The position numbers and the translations under genes were made by a program. From contig JAHBMJ010001850.1 in the NCBI GenBank assembly GCA_018398765.1, forward strand, positions 5,044-21,156: a stretch of DNA of 16,113 nucleotides, in the 5' to 3' direction. The notes beneath the pieces were generated by a model. The model worked only from the letters and a program-made list of their open reading frames with translations. It was not told the origin of the DNA and made no database searches. The DNA is from Chromera velia (taxonomy: Eukaryota > Sar > Chromeraceae). Positions 8,076-16,050 of the stretch are shown here, piece after piece. Each line of letters opens with the position of its first letter. The first letter of the stretch is position 1.

Positions 8076-8637
8076 AAAAAAAATTGTATGTCTTGATTGA
8101 AAGTTGCTGAAGGCGGCCAACGAGCGGCCGAAAACCATGCTGGCGGCGCTAAAGATGAACACACGTGTCGATCAGACCTAATGCGCATGCAGATAAGGTA
8201 CAAAATACGGCGTTGCCACAATGTACATGCAAGCTGCACAAAAAAACATTTAGCGCCTGCACGCTATAGCATATCACGTAGCACGAGTATCAAACCGATA
8301 GATCACCTTAAATAAGTGTATGTTGCAGCCTTTTCTTCGCCGATGTTCTTTTGGGCAGTGTCGCCTGTACGTTCACAAGGATTCTTCTAGGGATTCTTAC
8401 AGAAATATGGATAGTGGACTCAGTGAGCTGGAGAGCAAGGCAGAAAGCGGGCTTAAACAGTATTGAAGTGTCCAAGTTTACCAAGAGAGGGTAATCGTCT
8501 CAGACTGACAGACTTAGTATTTGATGTGTTGAATTTGGAGATCTGGTGTTAGAAACCCGTTACCGTGATGAGTGAGGAGCTTCCAGAAGCTCTCCATCCG
8601 CCGTCTGAAGAAAACGTGGTGGAGCTGTGGAGAAGAA
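8076..8637. other. Left arm of the outer unit, no gene seen
   Basis: Mixed-composition sequence with a GCGGCC-rich stretch near 8117-8135. Short frames on both strands overlap and show no recognisable domain. I see no RNA gene. Confidence 0.5.
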
Positions 8638-8740
8638 GGTGCCTTTCTTTCCACTCAATACTCTCTGTTGCCTTTCTTTCCACTCAATGTATGCATGCAT
8701 GCATGCTCTCCGTTGGTTTTCTTTGCACTCAACGCTCTGA
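8638..8740 (+). repeat. Degenerate tandem repeat, three copies
   Basis: The word GCCTTTCTTTCCACTCAA occurs twice exactly (8641-8658 and 8670-8687) and once diverged (8715-8732, with GGTTTTCTTTGCACTCAA). An ATGC run (TATGCATGCATGCATGC, about 8690-8706) lies between copies two and three. Confidence 0.7.
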
Positions 8741-9152
8741 TAGATGGATAGATGGATGAATAGATGGATGGATGGATAAATAGATGGAGGGATAGATGGG
8801 TGGGTGGGTGGGTGGATGGATGGATGGATGGATGACGATGGATGGATGGATTGAATGATGGAACGAGTGAAAGATATTGAGGGATGCATGGATGGAGTGA
8901 GTGAGGGATGGATAGGTGGATGGAGGGATGGAGTGAGAAAGAATAGATGGGTGGATGGATGGAGTGATGGAGTGAGTGAGGGATGGATGGATAGATAGAG
9001 TGAGTGATGGATGGATTGATGTATAGAGTGAAGGACGGACGGACGGACGGACGGATGGATGGATGGATGGATGGATGGATGGAGGAAGGGAGAGAGAGAA
9101 GGATAGATAAATTGATGGATGAAGTGATGGAGTAAGTGAGGGATGGATTTAT
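8741..9152 (+). repeat. GGAT satellite, left half of a split array
   Basis: A tetranucleotide array dominated by GGAT with GGAC and GGGT variants and a longer-period word GGAGTGAGTGAGGGAT. The plus strand is almost free of C. Open frames on the minus strand here (SIHP repeats) are translation of the array and not genes. The right end is cut by the hAT-like element; the same higher-order words resume at 12187. Confidence 0.9.
9145..9152. repeat. 8-bp target-site duplication GGATTTAT, left copy
   Basis: Identical to 12187-12194 and directly adjacent to CAGGGTT. Eight base pairs is the hallmark duplication of hAT elements. Confidence 0.85.
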
Positions 9153-9171
9153 CAGGGTTATTTTTTTTTTT

Positions 9172-9270
9172 GGCGGCAGAGAAGAGCGATTGCCGGCAGC
9201 GGCGGCAGGATAGCAATTGCCGTCAGAGCTTGTCGCCACCGGCAGAGCGACTGGCAGTCAATGGCAGAGA
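9172..9270 (+). repeat. Subterminal repeats, left end of the hAT-like element
   Basis: Following a run of T, the segment is built from GGCGGCAG, GATTGCCGGCAG, CAATTGCCGTCAG, ACCGGCAG and GACTGGCAG words. These are probable transposase-binding repeats by analogy with known hAT ends. Confidence 0.6.
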
Positions 9271-9954
9271 AAGTTAGAGTTCAATGATAAAATCCGTGGG
9301 TCATTATCTGTTGGAGTTAGTCTATGTACACTATACACAGTCCGTTTATAGGTCTAAACATTGTCACAGTCTATATATGGTTTTACATAGTCTGATTATA
9401 GGTAATAGGTGTACAATGTCATGGAGGTGCGTGACACTCCGTCATAGGTGGCACAGTCTAAGGAGGTGCTTCATACCTCCTACAACCCGCTTAACGCCAT
9501 ATTTAAGAGTCAATAAGTCATTAAGAGGGACAGTTCTATGGCCAGTATGCTTCGCGGTGTGTTTGCAGATGTTGTAAGTCAAATCAATGAGTGCCATCCT
9601 ACAACTGCCGTCCAAAAACAGAAAAGCGGCGCCCACAATGACCATAACTGGCCCACACAGAAACACTTAAACCATTCCAACAACAGAAACAGTCTGCTTT
9701 AAAGTTTGGACGGTCCCCTCAGTCGGGTGCTCCGGCTTCCAGAGAAAAACCCACAACAAAAAGCTGCTGCCTAATTTAGAGGCCTCGAAGGGCCTCCAAT
9801 TCTGGAGACCCAGGAGGATGGAGATTTGCCTCCACTGCGTCCTTCGAGTCACTAGTTCGAGTCATTTATTCTTGAACCCTCTCAGAGTGAACCAAGCAGC
9901 TTCTGCAGGGCGAGCACAGGTTGAAGCACGAAAACAAAGTATTCGTTCTTTTTT
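9271..9954. other. Interior of the hAT-like element, left part; no recognised gene
   Basis: A minus-strand frame from 9862 to 9442 lies between two TGA codons and is broken once by TAA at 9667-9669, about 139 codons in all. It lacks a clear ATG start and resembles nothing I know; it could be a fragment of an old coding region or chance. The plus strand has three CACAGTC words between 9338 and 9460, and a perfect hairpin AGGAGGT (9461-9467) with ACCTCCT (9475-9481). Confidence 0.35.
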
Positions 9955-10216
9955 TACCCTAATGAATTGGGAGTTGAATTGGGCGTCGAATTGGTAGTAC
10001 TACCAATTTTTTACCGCCAGTAACTCCCAATTTTAAAAAAATAGTATCTAGTCTAGTGAAAGAAGTACATGGAGTTTGAAGCTAAAATTTTGTGTACCGG
10101 CTAGACAGGGGCTTACTAGTTTCTAGCCACAGTCATTAGACTCTAATTCATTACTAGGAACAAATTCTATGAACACTTAGAGTCACCTAAAAATTAGGAG
10201 TTACCAATTTTTAAAT
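9955..10216 (+). repeat. Left terminal inverted repeat
   Basis: Includes the perfect 20-bp palindrome AATTGGTAGTACTACCAATT at 9989-10008 and several AATTGGGAGTT / AACTCCCAATT words in both orientations. Pairs with 11583-11843. Confidence 0.88.
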
Positions 10217-10410
10217 AGGAATTTTTTAGGACCGCAAAAAAAAAAATTGGTAGTACAAAAAAAAAAAATGGGACTCAACTTGAAACTTTTGTTTTATGTG
10301 TCATAGTATACCGCTAACGCAATGCAAAACAGACAGTGGACAGCTATACATAAGCTGCACGTACCAGTATAAAAAACAGAGCGAATATTGATCCAATTAA
10401 CCATGTAAAC

Positions 10411-11244
10411 CTACCAGAATTCATAATCCCTCCATATGCTGGACAGTGGCTGCTGATCTTTGTTCAGATCATGCCCCTCTCTCCCGAACATCTCCCACTT
10501 AGTGGTTTCCAGACGCCTCAAATAGAGATTATATTCTTTTTTCTTCTCTTCTGACAGATTTTGAGGGGGAACAACATGGGTGTACTAAAAAACGACCAAG
10601 GAATCATCTGGGAAAATTCCGATGTCTACCTTTTTTCTGTAAGCATCTATGAGCTCTTTTAGCTTCAAAATCTTTACAGTGAACTTAACATCTAAAAATA
10701 TTGCATGAGTGATGTTCAGCTCTCTCCCCACAGCGAATCTCTCCCGAAATTCGGTAGGGATAACAAATCCATCCTAAGGCTTGTCCATTTCCTTTGACCT
10801 CTCCCTCTGTCGGCTTTGTACAACCATGGTTGCAGAGCACTGGGGAGGAAGGGGGTGCTGACAAAAACTTTCACTTTTCGATTTCTTCTTTTTCTTTTGT
10901 TCTTTCCCTTGATCCGTTTCGTTCTCTCTCCCACCTTGAGGCTTACGGAGACTAGCAGCTGCCGACTGAATTAAGGCTACCGCAGCGGCGACAGACGACT
11001 CGGGGACCCCTCCTTCTTACTTCTGTTTGAGGGCTGTCTGCATATTTCTCAGGAGTAGGAGATCATTTGGACGGATGAGAAACTTGCCGAGCTGAAAACG
11101 GTGATAAAGACTTGGCAAGACCTTTTTTGCAAGTCTTATGGGTGGGCGGTCCCAAAGACTCACTTCTACTTGCACTTCCCGGTGTGAATCCACCGGTTTG
11201 GGGGGTTGAACACAGCGAAATGCTACGGATTTGAATCGTATCAT
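10411..11244 (-). pseudogene. Unrecognised transposon-borne reading frame, interrupted by stops
   Basis: One minus-strand frame from ATG at 11242-11244 reads protein-like sequence to TAG at 10411-10413 (277 codons), broken by TAA at 11017-11019 and TAG at 10774-10776 and 10585-10587. There is no TGA in this stretch. The first ~75 residues are uninterrupted (starting MIRFKSVAF). A lysine-rich low-complexity segment (KKKKKSKS) follows near 10880. The C-terminal ~110 residues are charged and helix-like (for example KILKLKELIDAYRKK and SEEKKKEYNLYLRRL). No known domain is recognised and no DDE triad is evident. It may be a passenger gene or the element's own second protein. Upstream in frame the next TGA is at 11374-11376. 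Confidence 0.45.
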
Positions 11245-11582
11245 AAAAAGGTTTGCAAACGTTTTGTCCTATAGGGGGGACGTTATTTATATGATCGTTT
11301 TATTCTGGAAGATCTGGTTTTTGTATGGTTGTGCAAGAGAAAAAAAGCCATGCAAGCATATTTTGCCGATGTGTCACGCCGGGAGGGACTTCGAGCATGA
11401 ATAACACTATGAAACTATACAAAACTCATGCATTTATGAAGTTCTCTGCAGCCGCAACACTGTTCTATTACAGGTTCTTTCTTTCTATATATATTTTACT
11501 TTCTAGGAGAAGTTATAAAATTGATAGTCCAAAAAAAAAAAAATTGGGTGTTGATTTTTTTAAAAATTCGTAGTTAGTCCTA
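11245..11582. other. Region between the unknown frame and the right TIR
   Basis: AT-rich with A and T runs. A small plus-strand frame (11325-11573) has no recognisable content. This would hold the promoter of the minus-strand frame if that was ever expressed, but I see no clear TATA or other element. Confidence 0.4.
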
Positions 11583-11843
11583 GAAAAAAATTGGTAACTC
11601 CCAATTTTTAGGTGACTCTAAGTGTTCATAGAATTTGTTCCCAGTAATGAATTAGAGTCTAATGACTGCGGCCAGAGACTAGTGAGCCCCTGTCTAGCCC
11701 GTATACAAAATTTTAGCTTCAAACTCCATGTACTTCTTTCACTAGACTAGGTATGAATTTTTCAAAATTGGGAGTTACTGACGGTAAAAAATTGGTAGTA
11801 CTACCAATTCGACGCCCAATTCAACTCCTAATTCATTAGGGTA
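11583..11843 (-). repeat. Right terminal inverted repeat
   Basis: Reverse complement of 9955-10216 with scattered, mostly transitional mismatches. It carries the same 20-bp palindrome at 11790-11809. Confidence 0.88.
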
Positions 11844-12064
11844 GGCACTAAGTAACAGACTGACACAGTGATACCGCAACATGTTGCCACGTTTGAGTAC
11901 AGAGATAATAAATATATTTTTTTCAATATTTTTTATATTATATATATATTTTTTAAAAAAATAATTATCAAGAGGCTGTAAGAATGCTATAGTCGCTTAT
12001 AAAATAGTTTAAAAGCATTTTGTAGCAACTGCGCCGCAGGCGAAAAAAAAAAATTTTTTTGACC
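11844..12064. other. Interior of the hAT-like element, right part
   Basis: AT-rich with long T/A runs (11911-11960, 12043-12060); no gene seen. Confidence 0.5.
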
Positions 12065-12079
12065 AATTTTTTTACCTTT

Positions 12080-12186
12080 TTTTTTTGGCAGTGACTAAGT
12101 CAGAAATGTCTATTGCCGGCAGACCAGCAATTACCGGCAGCGAAGGGTCATTGCTGGTAGCAATCGCTAGAGCGATCGCAACCCTG
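12080..12186 (+). repeat. Subterminal repeats, right end of the hAT-like element
   Basis: Contains TATTGCCGGCAG, CAATTACCGGCAG and CATTGCTGGTAG words, then GCAATCGCT (the complement of AGCGATTGC at the left end), ending AACCCTG. It mirrors 9172-9270 in motif content. Confidence 0.6.
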
Positions 12187-12194
12187 GGATTTAT
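12187..12194. repeat. 8-bp target-site duplication GGATTTAT, right copy
   Basis: Exact copy of 9145-9152, directly after AACCCTG. Confidence 0.85.
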
Positions 12195-12440
12195 GGAGTG
12201 AGTGAGGGAAGGACGGGGAGGGATCGATGGGTAGATGGAGTGAGGGAGTGAGTGAAGGATGGATGGATGGATGGATAGATGGATGGATGGATAGATAGAT
12301 GGATGTATGGATATACTAGATGGATGTATAAATTGATAGAGTGATGGAGTGAGTGAGCAAGGGATAGATGGAGTGAGTGAGGGCCAGAGGGATGGATAGA
12401 TCGATTGAGTAATAGAATGCGGAGGGATGGATGGAAAAAG
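12187..12440 (+). repeat. GGAT/GGAGTGAG satellite, right half of the split array
   Basis: Continues the array cut at 9152, with the same GGAGTGAGTGAGGGA higher-order word and GGAT tetranucleotides. The plus strand is C-poor. The minus-strand frame here (SIHP repeats) is an artefact of the array. Confidence 0.88.
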
Positions 12441-12757
12441 GCCCCTCTCTCCTCCTCAGTGCAAGCCATTTTTGAAGTCTGAGGCCCCTTGATGAATATC
12501 AGAACATACATACATTTTTATTAGATGTTCAAATTAAATTTAGTGATCAGTGTTTTGATAGAAGCAACGCTTTCAATCATTTGAGGGAAGAGGGGTTCCT
12601 AGGAGGGTCCGACCTAGGTGGTTGACAAATTACAAACCACCTCTCCCCCCTCCCTTTGGAAACCAGGTTTCCAACCTTACAAGCTAGTTAGTGCGCGGCT
12701 CCTAAGAATGCAATTGGAATGTAATACATTTTTTACAATAGTAAAAATGCAAGGAGC
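12441..12757. other. Right arm of the outer unit, no gene seen
   Basis: Holds two small perfect hairpins: GGTGGTT (12617-12623) with AACCACC (12635-12641), and TTGGAAACC (12656-12664) with GGTTTCCAA (12666-12674). No coding region is supported. Confidence 0.5.
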
Positions 12758-12802
12758 GCCGAAGATGGTCTTAATCTTGATCAAAGGCGGCCGTAGGCTG
12801 CC
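12758..12802 (+). repeat. 45-bp direct repeat (GCCGAAGATGG module), right copy
   Basis: Direct copy of 8031-8075. A further GGCCGAAGATGGT word follows immediately at about 12803-12815. Confidence 0.75.
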
Positions 12803-12844
12803 GGCCGAAGATGGTAGCATTTTGATCGATTCTAAAAACTGCAT

Positions 12845-12870
12845 AGCTTAGTGTCAGGGGGGTAATCATG
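12845..12870 (-). repeat. Inverted end repeat, right copy
   Basis: Complement of 7988-8013 with one mismatch. Weaker similarity continues to about 12895. Confidence 0.75.
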
Positions 12871-13102
12871 CTTAATCAAGATAGAGAAAAGGCATAGCAT
12901 TGATTTTGAGGGACGTATTTATGTATGTTGGTGTGCTCGCCGTCTCATGAAAGACCCTAGGCAAGACCTCAAGCGTCCAAAATTCTGAGCGCGGCCTTCT
13001 GGACTTAAATTCTGATGGCGTCCGATCGAGAAGACAACCTTGCATCCACTACGCCATTCCTAGACGCCACTCACTCCAGCGGAAACTGATCTGGAGACTC
13101 TA
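12871..13102. other. Gene-free spacer before the microsatellite block
   Basis: Mixed-composition sequence; I see no coding or RNA feature. Confidence 0.5.
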
Positions 13103-13142
13103 GGCACGACACACAGATACATACAGTATCACACACACACAG

Positions 13143-13178
<36 letters not shown>

Positions 13179-13268
13179 ACACGGACACACACGGACACAT
13201 ACGCACACACACACGGACACATACACGGACACACACACGGACACACCGGCACACACACACACACACAG

Positions 13269-13311
<43 letters not shown>

Positions 13312-13343
13312 CACACACACGGACACACATGCACACACATACA

Positions 13344-13392
<49 letters not shown>

Positions 13393-13500
13393 ATACACAC
13401 ACACATGGACACATACACGGACACACACACGGACACACACGGACATACGGACACACGCACACACGGACATACGCATACACGGACACACGGACACACGGAC
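13103..13500 (+). repeat. CA microsatellite/minisatellite with CGGACACA and CATACACA interruptions
   Basis: Long CA tracts broken at intervals by GG or T to give words such as ACACGGACACATACAC. Frames on both strands (HTHT, VCVC repeats) are artefacts. Confidence 0.95.
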
Positions 13501-13583
13501 ACTCACTCACTCACTGACTCACTCACTCACTCAGTCACTCACTCACTCATTCCTCACTCCCTACTCGCTCACTCACTCACATG
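13501..13583 (+). repeat. CTCA tetranucleotide repeat
   Basis: Tandem CTCA with CTGA and CAGT variants, continuous with the CA block. Confidence 0.9.
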
Positions 13584-13700
13584 CTCTCTTTGTTTCTCTC
13601 TCTCTCCTCTCTCTCATACACACACTCACAGACAGACAGACGGGCAGACAGATAGAGAAAAAGAGAGAGGGGGGGAGAGGGAGAGAGGGAGAGCGAGAGG
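13584..13700 (+). repeat. CT tract then GACA/GAGA tract
   Basis: A pyrimidine run (CTCTCTC) followed by CAGACAGA and then a purine run (GAGAGAGGG). It is a mirror-like pyrimidine/purine switch. Confidence 0.85.
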
Positions 13701-13704
13701 GACA

Positions 13705-13745
<41 letters not shown>

Positions 13746-13819
13746 ACACACACACACACACACATACACATATATATACATATACACATACACACACACA
13801 CACACATACACACACACAC

Positions 13820-13852
<33 letters not shown>
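13701..13852 (+). repeat. CA tract with TA interruptions followed by GA tract
   Basis: CA repeats interrupted by CATATATATACATATA near 13770, then about 15 GA units at 13820-13852. Confidence 0.92.
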
Positions 13853-13856
<4 letters not shown>

Positions 13857-14067
13857 TATAAAGACACACAGATACACAGACACGCATACGTACTTCCACA
13901 CGCACACACACACTCAATCAATTAATCATTCTCTCACTGACAGTGAGTCGATGTGACCGTGAGCCACCGACTCACTCGCTTACTGATGCACTCACTCACC
14001 CTCACTCCCTCGCCTACGCATACACTTAGAGCTGACAATCATTCAGAAAATCATTCCTTATTCTCTC
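13853..14067. repeat. Degenerate CA/CTCA simple sequence
   Basis: Interrupted CACA and CTCA words linking the GA tract to the next CTCA array; no gene. Confidence 0.7.
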
Positions 14068-14195
14068 TTTCACCGACTCACTCACTCACTCACTCACTCG
14101 CTCACTCACTCTTTCACTCACTCTTTCACTCACTCACTCACTCACTCACTCACTCACTCCTTCACTCACTCACTCACTCACTCACTCACTCACTC
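14068..14195 (+). repeat. CTCA tetranucleotide array
   Basis: Around thirty ACTC units with CTTTC interruptions. The same unit as at 13501-13583. Confidence 0.93.
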
Positions 14196-14660
14196 AACAA
14201 CTGAAAAAAAAAGGAAGAAAGAAAGGCTAACGCCCTCGGGAAGGCCGAATCGCATTCTGTTGTACCGTGTCCCGTTTGAAAATCCAGTTTCGTCCAGTCT
14301 ATCTTTGGTACACGTCAGAAGTAACGTGCAGCTCCACCAAAATCCAGAAAAGCGCAAATTTTATACCCCCCCACACGTTTAAATGTTCACACTGGAGCGT
14401 GCACGACCGGAAGTGATAAGTAGACAGGGCTGCAGGGCTCCAGAGACGAAGCACAAATGCAGCCACAAAAACGGGTGAGCTATACAGAATTGCCAGCCGA
14501 TGATGCCTTTGAGTCGCACAAATGATGCACAACTCACATCCACACCAGTCTTTTGGCAGCTGCCTCACATAAGAAATACGTCTCGCACGGAGGAGGAACA
14601 CCAGCGAAGTGAGCTACAGAACGAAGGAGACGGATGGAGACGGGAGCAGGCTTTCTAGAC
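14196..14660. other. Gene-free region
   Basis: Mixed composition. Minus-strand frames at 14299-14914 overlap each other and the palindrome block and have no recognisable domain. Confidence 0.5.
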
Positions 14661-14661
14661 A

Positions 14662-14753
14662 CCGCGGCATTTATGGTCAAACGGCGCGGTGCCGCGGAGC
14701 GGCACCAATTAAGCGCTGCGGAGCGCCCGAAGGGCGCACCGCGGTGCACCGCG
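14662..14753. repeat. Cluster of GC-rich hairpins and perfect palindromes
   Basis: Consecutive structures: GGTGCCGC/GCGGCACC around GGA (14688-14706), GCGCT/AGCGC (14713-14726), GCGCCC/GGGCGC around GAA (14723-14737), the palindrome GCACCGCGGTGC (14736-14747) and the overlapping CGCGGTGCACCGCG (14740-14753). The short loops would give tight hairpins in single-stranded DNA or RNA. Function unknown; it may be a small mobile palindromic element. Confidence 0.75.
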
Positions 14754-15109
14754 TTTGTAAAATCTTGAAGAAACGGGGGGAACCGCGGTATGATTGTTCC
14801 AGTCTTTACCTTTTCTGAGGTAAGTTGAACCAAATTGATCAGCAATTGATCAAATTTATCATTGAAACACCTTAAATTTTTTTTTTTGGCGCCTGCGGCG
14901 CTCAGAAAAACCATTTTTACGGTATATGGGGCTATGTCCCAAACGGGGGGGGGGCGCCGCCGCGGAGGGGCCTGGAAAGAACCATGGCGCAGCCGCGGTG
15001 CTAAAAATTGGCCGCTCTAGAAAGCCTGGACGGGAGTCTGAAATAGAGAGTGAAATATCTCGAAATTTTGGGTGTCTGGTACTCTCCCACAGCGGGCCCA
15101 CTGCAAGCT
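14754..15109. other. Mixed region with a G9 run; no gene seen
   Basis: AT-rich near 14830-14890, then GGCGCCTGCGGCGC at 14889-14902, and a run of nine G around 14944-14952 leading into GCGCCGCCGCGG. The open frames here overlap on both strands and are unsupported. Confidence 0.5.
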
Positions 15110-15232
15110 AGCGCGTCCGAGCCTTCGATCGGCGCGGTCGGGCTTCTGCGCCCTCGGGCCTAAGCGCGTCCGCGCCTTCGGCACGGCGCCGGGCTTCTGC
15201 TCCCGGGCGCCTTCGCGGCGCCCTCGGGCCCA
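15110..15232 (+). repeat. GC-rich tandem duplication, two units of 53 and 70 bp
   Basis: Unit one (15110-15162) and unit two (15163-15232) both start AGCGCGTCCG, share GCCTTCG and CGGGCTTCTGC, and end CCTCGGGCC. A third partial AGCGCG follows at 15233. Unit two contains an extra GC-rich hairpin, GGGCGCC (15205-15211) with GGCGCCC (15217-15223) around TTCGC. Long overlapping frames on both strands arise from the GC content. Confidence 0.7.
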
Positions 15233-16050
15233 AGCGCGCGCCCGCGCGCTGGCGGCTTACCTCACGTGCACGTGAACGTGCGTCTGACGCACGCAGAGCC
15301 TGCCTGCTCACGCCGTATCATGATCGAGGCCGCGACACGTACCCGCAAGTTGCAGACTCGAGGCCCCATGCAGTATCTATTTCAATATAGATCCGGAGTG
15401 GCTCAGTTTGGAGCTGGAGTCGAGCCTCCGCACTGCATGAAGGACAATTCGATCGGCGCAAATCACCGGGAAAAAGTGGAGACTGGGAGGCCGTGTTGCT
15501 TGCATCAAGGTACTCGTTCGCACGCCGCTGTTTGCCACGACACCCTGGCCGCGTAAGACATGGACAGAGGTCGTGACATGGACTTTGATCCTCGTTGGGG
15601 TTAGTGTGTTGTGTCCTTCCATGCACTTCGTTGCCGTTCCCTTTTTCGGTATCTTTCTTTTTTCTGGTTGGCACGTCTTCTCTTTCCCTTTCAGAAGTGC
15701 CTCCCCTCTTTTCGCAGGATTTGTATAATATTTTGTTGTCTCTCCGTCTCCCTGGACCCCTTCTGTTCTCTCTCCTTCGTTCCCGGCCCGGCTCTTTTCT
15801 GACTCACTGAATGATCAGCAGACACAGCTCGGCTAGCTTCGGTAGACGACTCGCTCACTGCTTCCATGTGTAACATCTGATTGGGTACAATCTTTCCTAT
15901 CTCGCTCCGATCTGCTCTCTGCCGTCTGCGTGCCTGTCTGTTTGTCTGCATTCTTCCTGTCGGCGTCTGTCTCTGGTTCAATATCACAGTCTGTTGGGGA
16001 AGTAGGAGGAAAACAACCAGAAAGTGGGAACGCGGACTGTGTCTGTGTGC
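15233..16050. other. Gene-free or unrecognised 3' region
   Basis: Frames of 60-118 codons exist on both strands but overlap, lack recognisable domains and show no start context worth trusting. The region becomes pyrimidine-rich on the plus strand from about 15600. An exon of a larger gene cannot be excluded, but no splice-site pair could be supported. Confidence 0.4.

Larger units (their letters stand above)
9955..11843. mobile_element. TIR DNA transposon with ~260-bp inverted repeats, probable TA target
   Basis: The ends are long inverted repeats of about 260 bp, roughly 93% identical by eye: 9955-10216 against the complement of 11583-11843. Both termini read TACCCTAATGAATT; TA can be read as a duplicated TA target dinucleotide with the element starting CCCTAATG. 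TA duplication suggests the Tc1/mariner group, but no DDE/D transposase is recognisable and the TIRs are long for that group, so the superfamily is open. The interior (10217-11582) carries a decayed unknown reading frame on the minus strand. The element lies wholly inside the hAT-like element and so is younger than it or was carried by it. Confidence 0.75.
9153..12186. mobile_element. hAT-like DNA transposon, non-autonomous, inserted in satellite
   Basis: The element begins CAGGGTT and ends AACCCTG (7-bp perfect inverted termini) and is flanked by the exact 8-bp duplication GGATTTAT, matching hAT signatures (8-bp duplication, CAGGG-type ends). Both ends carry clusters of a subterminal motif, ATTGCCGGCAG and close variants, and inverted AGCGATTGC words. 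In hAT elements such subterminal repeats bind transposase. No hAT transposase domain is visible in its 3034 bp, and a large part is occupied by a second element at 9955-11843. The flanking satellite words join seamlessly if the insertion and one duplication are removed. The superfamily call rests on ends and duplication, not on protein. Confidence 0.8.
7988..12870. mobile_element. Outer composite repeat unit with inverted ends (host of the nested transposons)
   Basis: The two ends carry a 26-bp inverted repeat with one mismatch (7988-8013 versus the complement of 12845-12870), and weaker similarity extends ~30 bp further out. Just inside each end lies a 45-bp repeat in direct orientation (8031-8075 and 12758-12802). 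The centre is a GGAT-type satellite interrupted by the hAT-like insertion. Removing that insertion and one target duplication leaves about 1.84 kb. This looks like a non-autonomous repeat with a microsatellite core. The superfamily, exact termini and target duplication are not determined. Confidence 0.5.

Noticed and set aside
8565-8759. Short plus-strand frame beginning MSEELPEALHPP
   Set aside because: It runs into the tandem repeat and satellite, and nothing supports it as a gene.
8560-9239. Minus-strand frames of about 200 codons with SIHP repeats
   Set aside because: They are translations of the GGAT satellite in two frames at once. The array unit is a tetranucleotide, so long arrays lack stops without being genes.
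9442-9862. Possible transposase fragment on the minus strand of the hAT-like element
   Set aside because: A TGA-to-TGA stretch of about 139 codons with one TAA has no clear ATG and no motif I can assign; kept only as a note in the interior description.
12191-12511. Minus-strand 106-codon frame
   Set aside because: Same satellite artefact as at 8560-9239.
13103-13500. Possible CRISPR-like array of spaced repeats
   Set aside because: The spacing comes from irregular GG and T interruptions in a CA microsatellite. There are no constant repeats with unique spacers, and the context is eukaryotic.
13100-14204. Several long frames on both strands (VCVC, HTHT, SLTH repeats)
   Set aside because: All three frames are open because the sequence is CA/CT/CTCA microsatellite; no protein signal.
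15072-15311. Overlapping plus and minus frames rich in Ala, Arg and Pro
   Set aside because: Typical of GC-rich tandem DNA where stops are rare in every frame; no domain.
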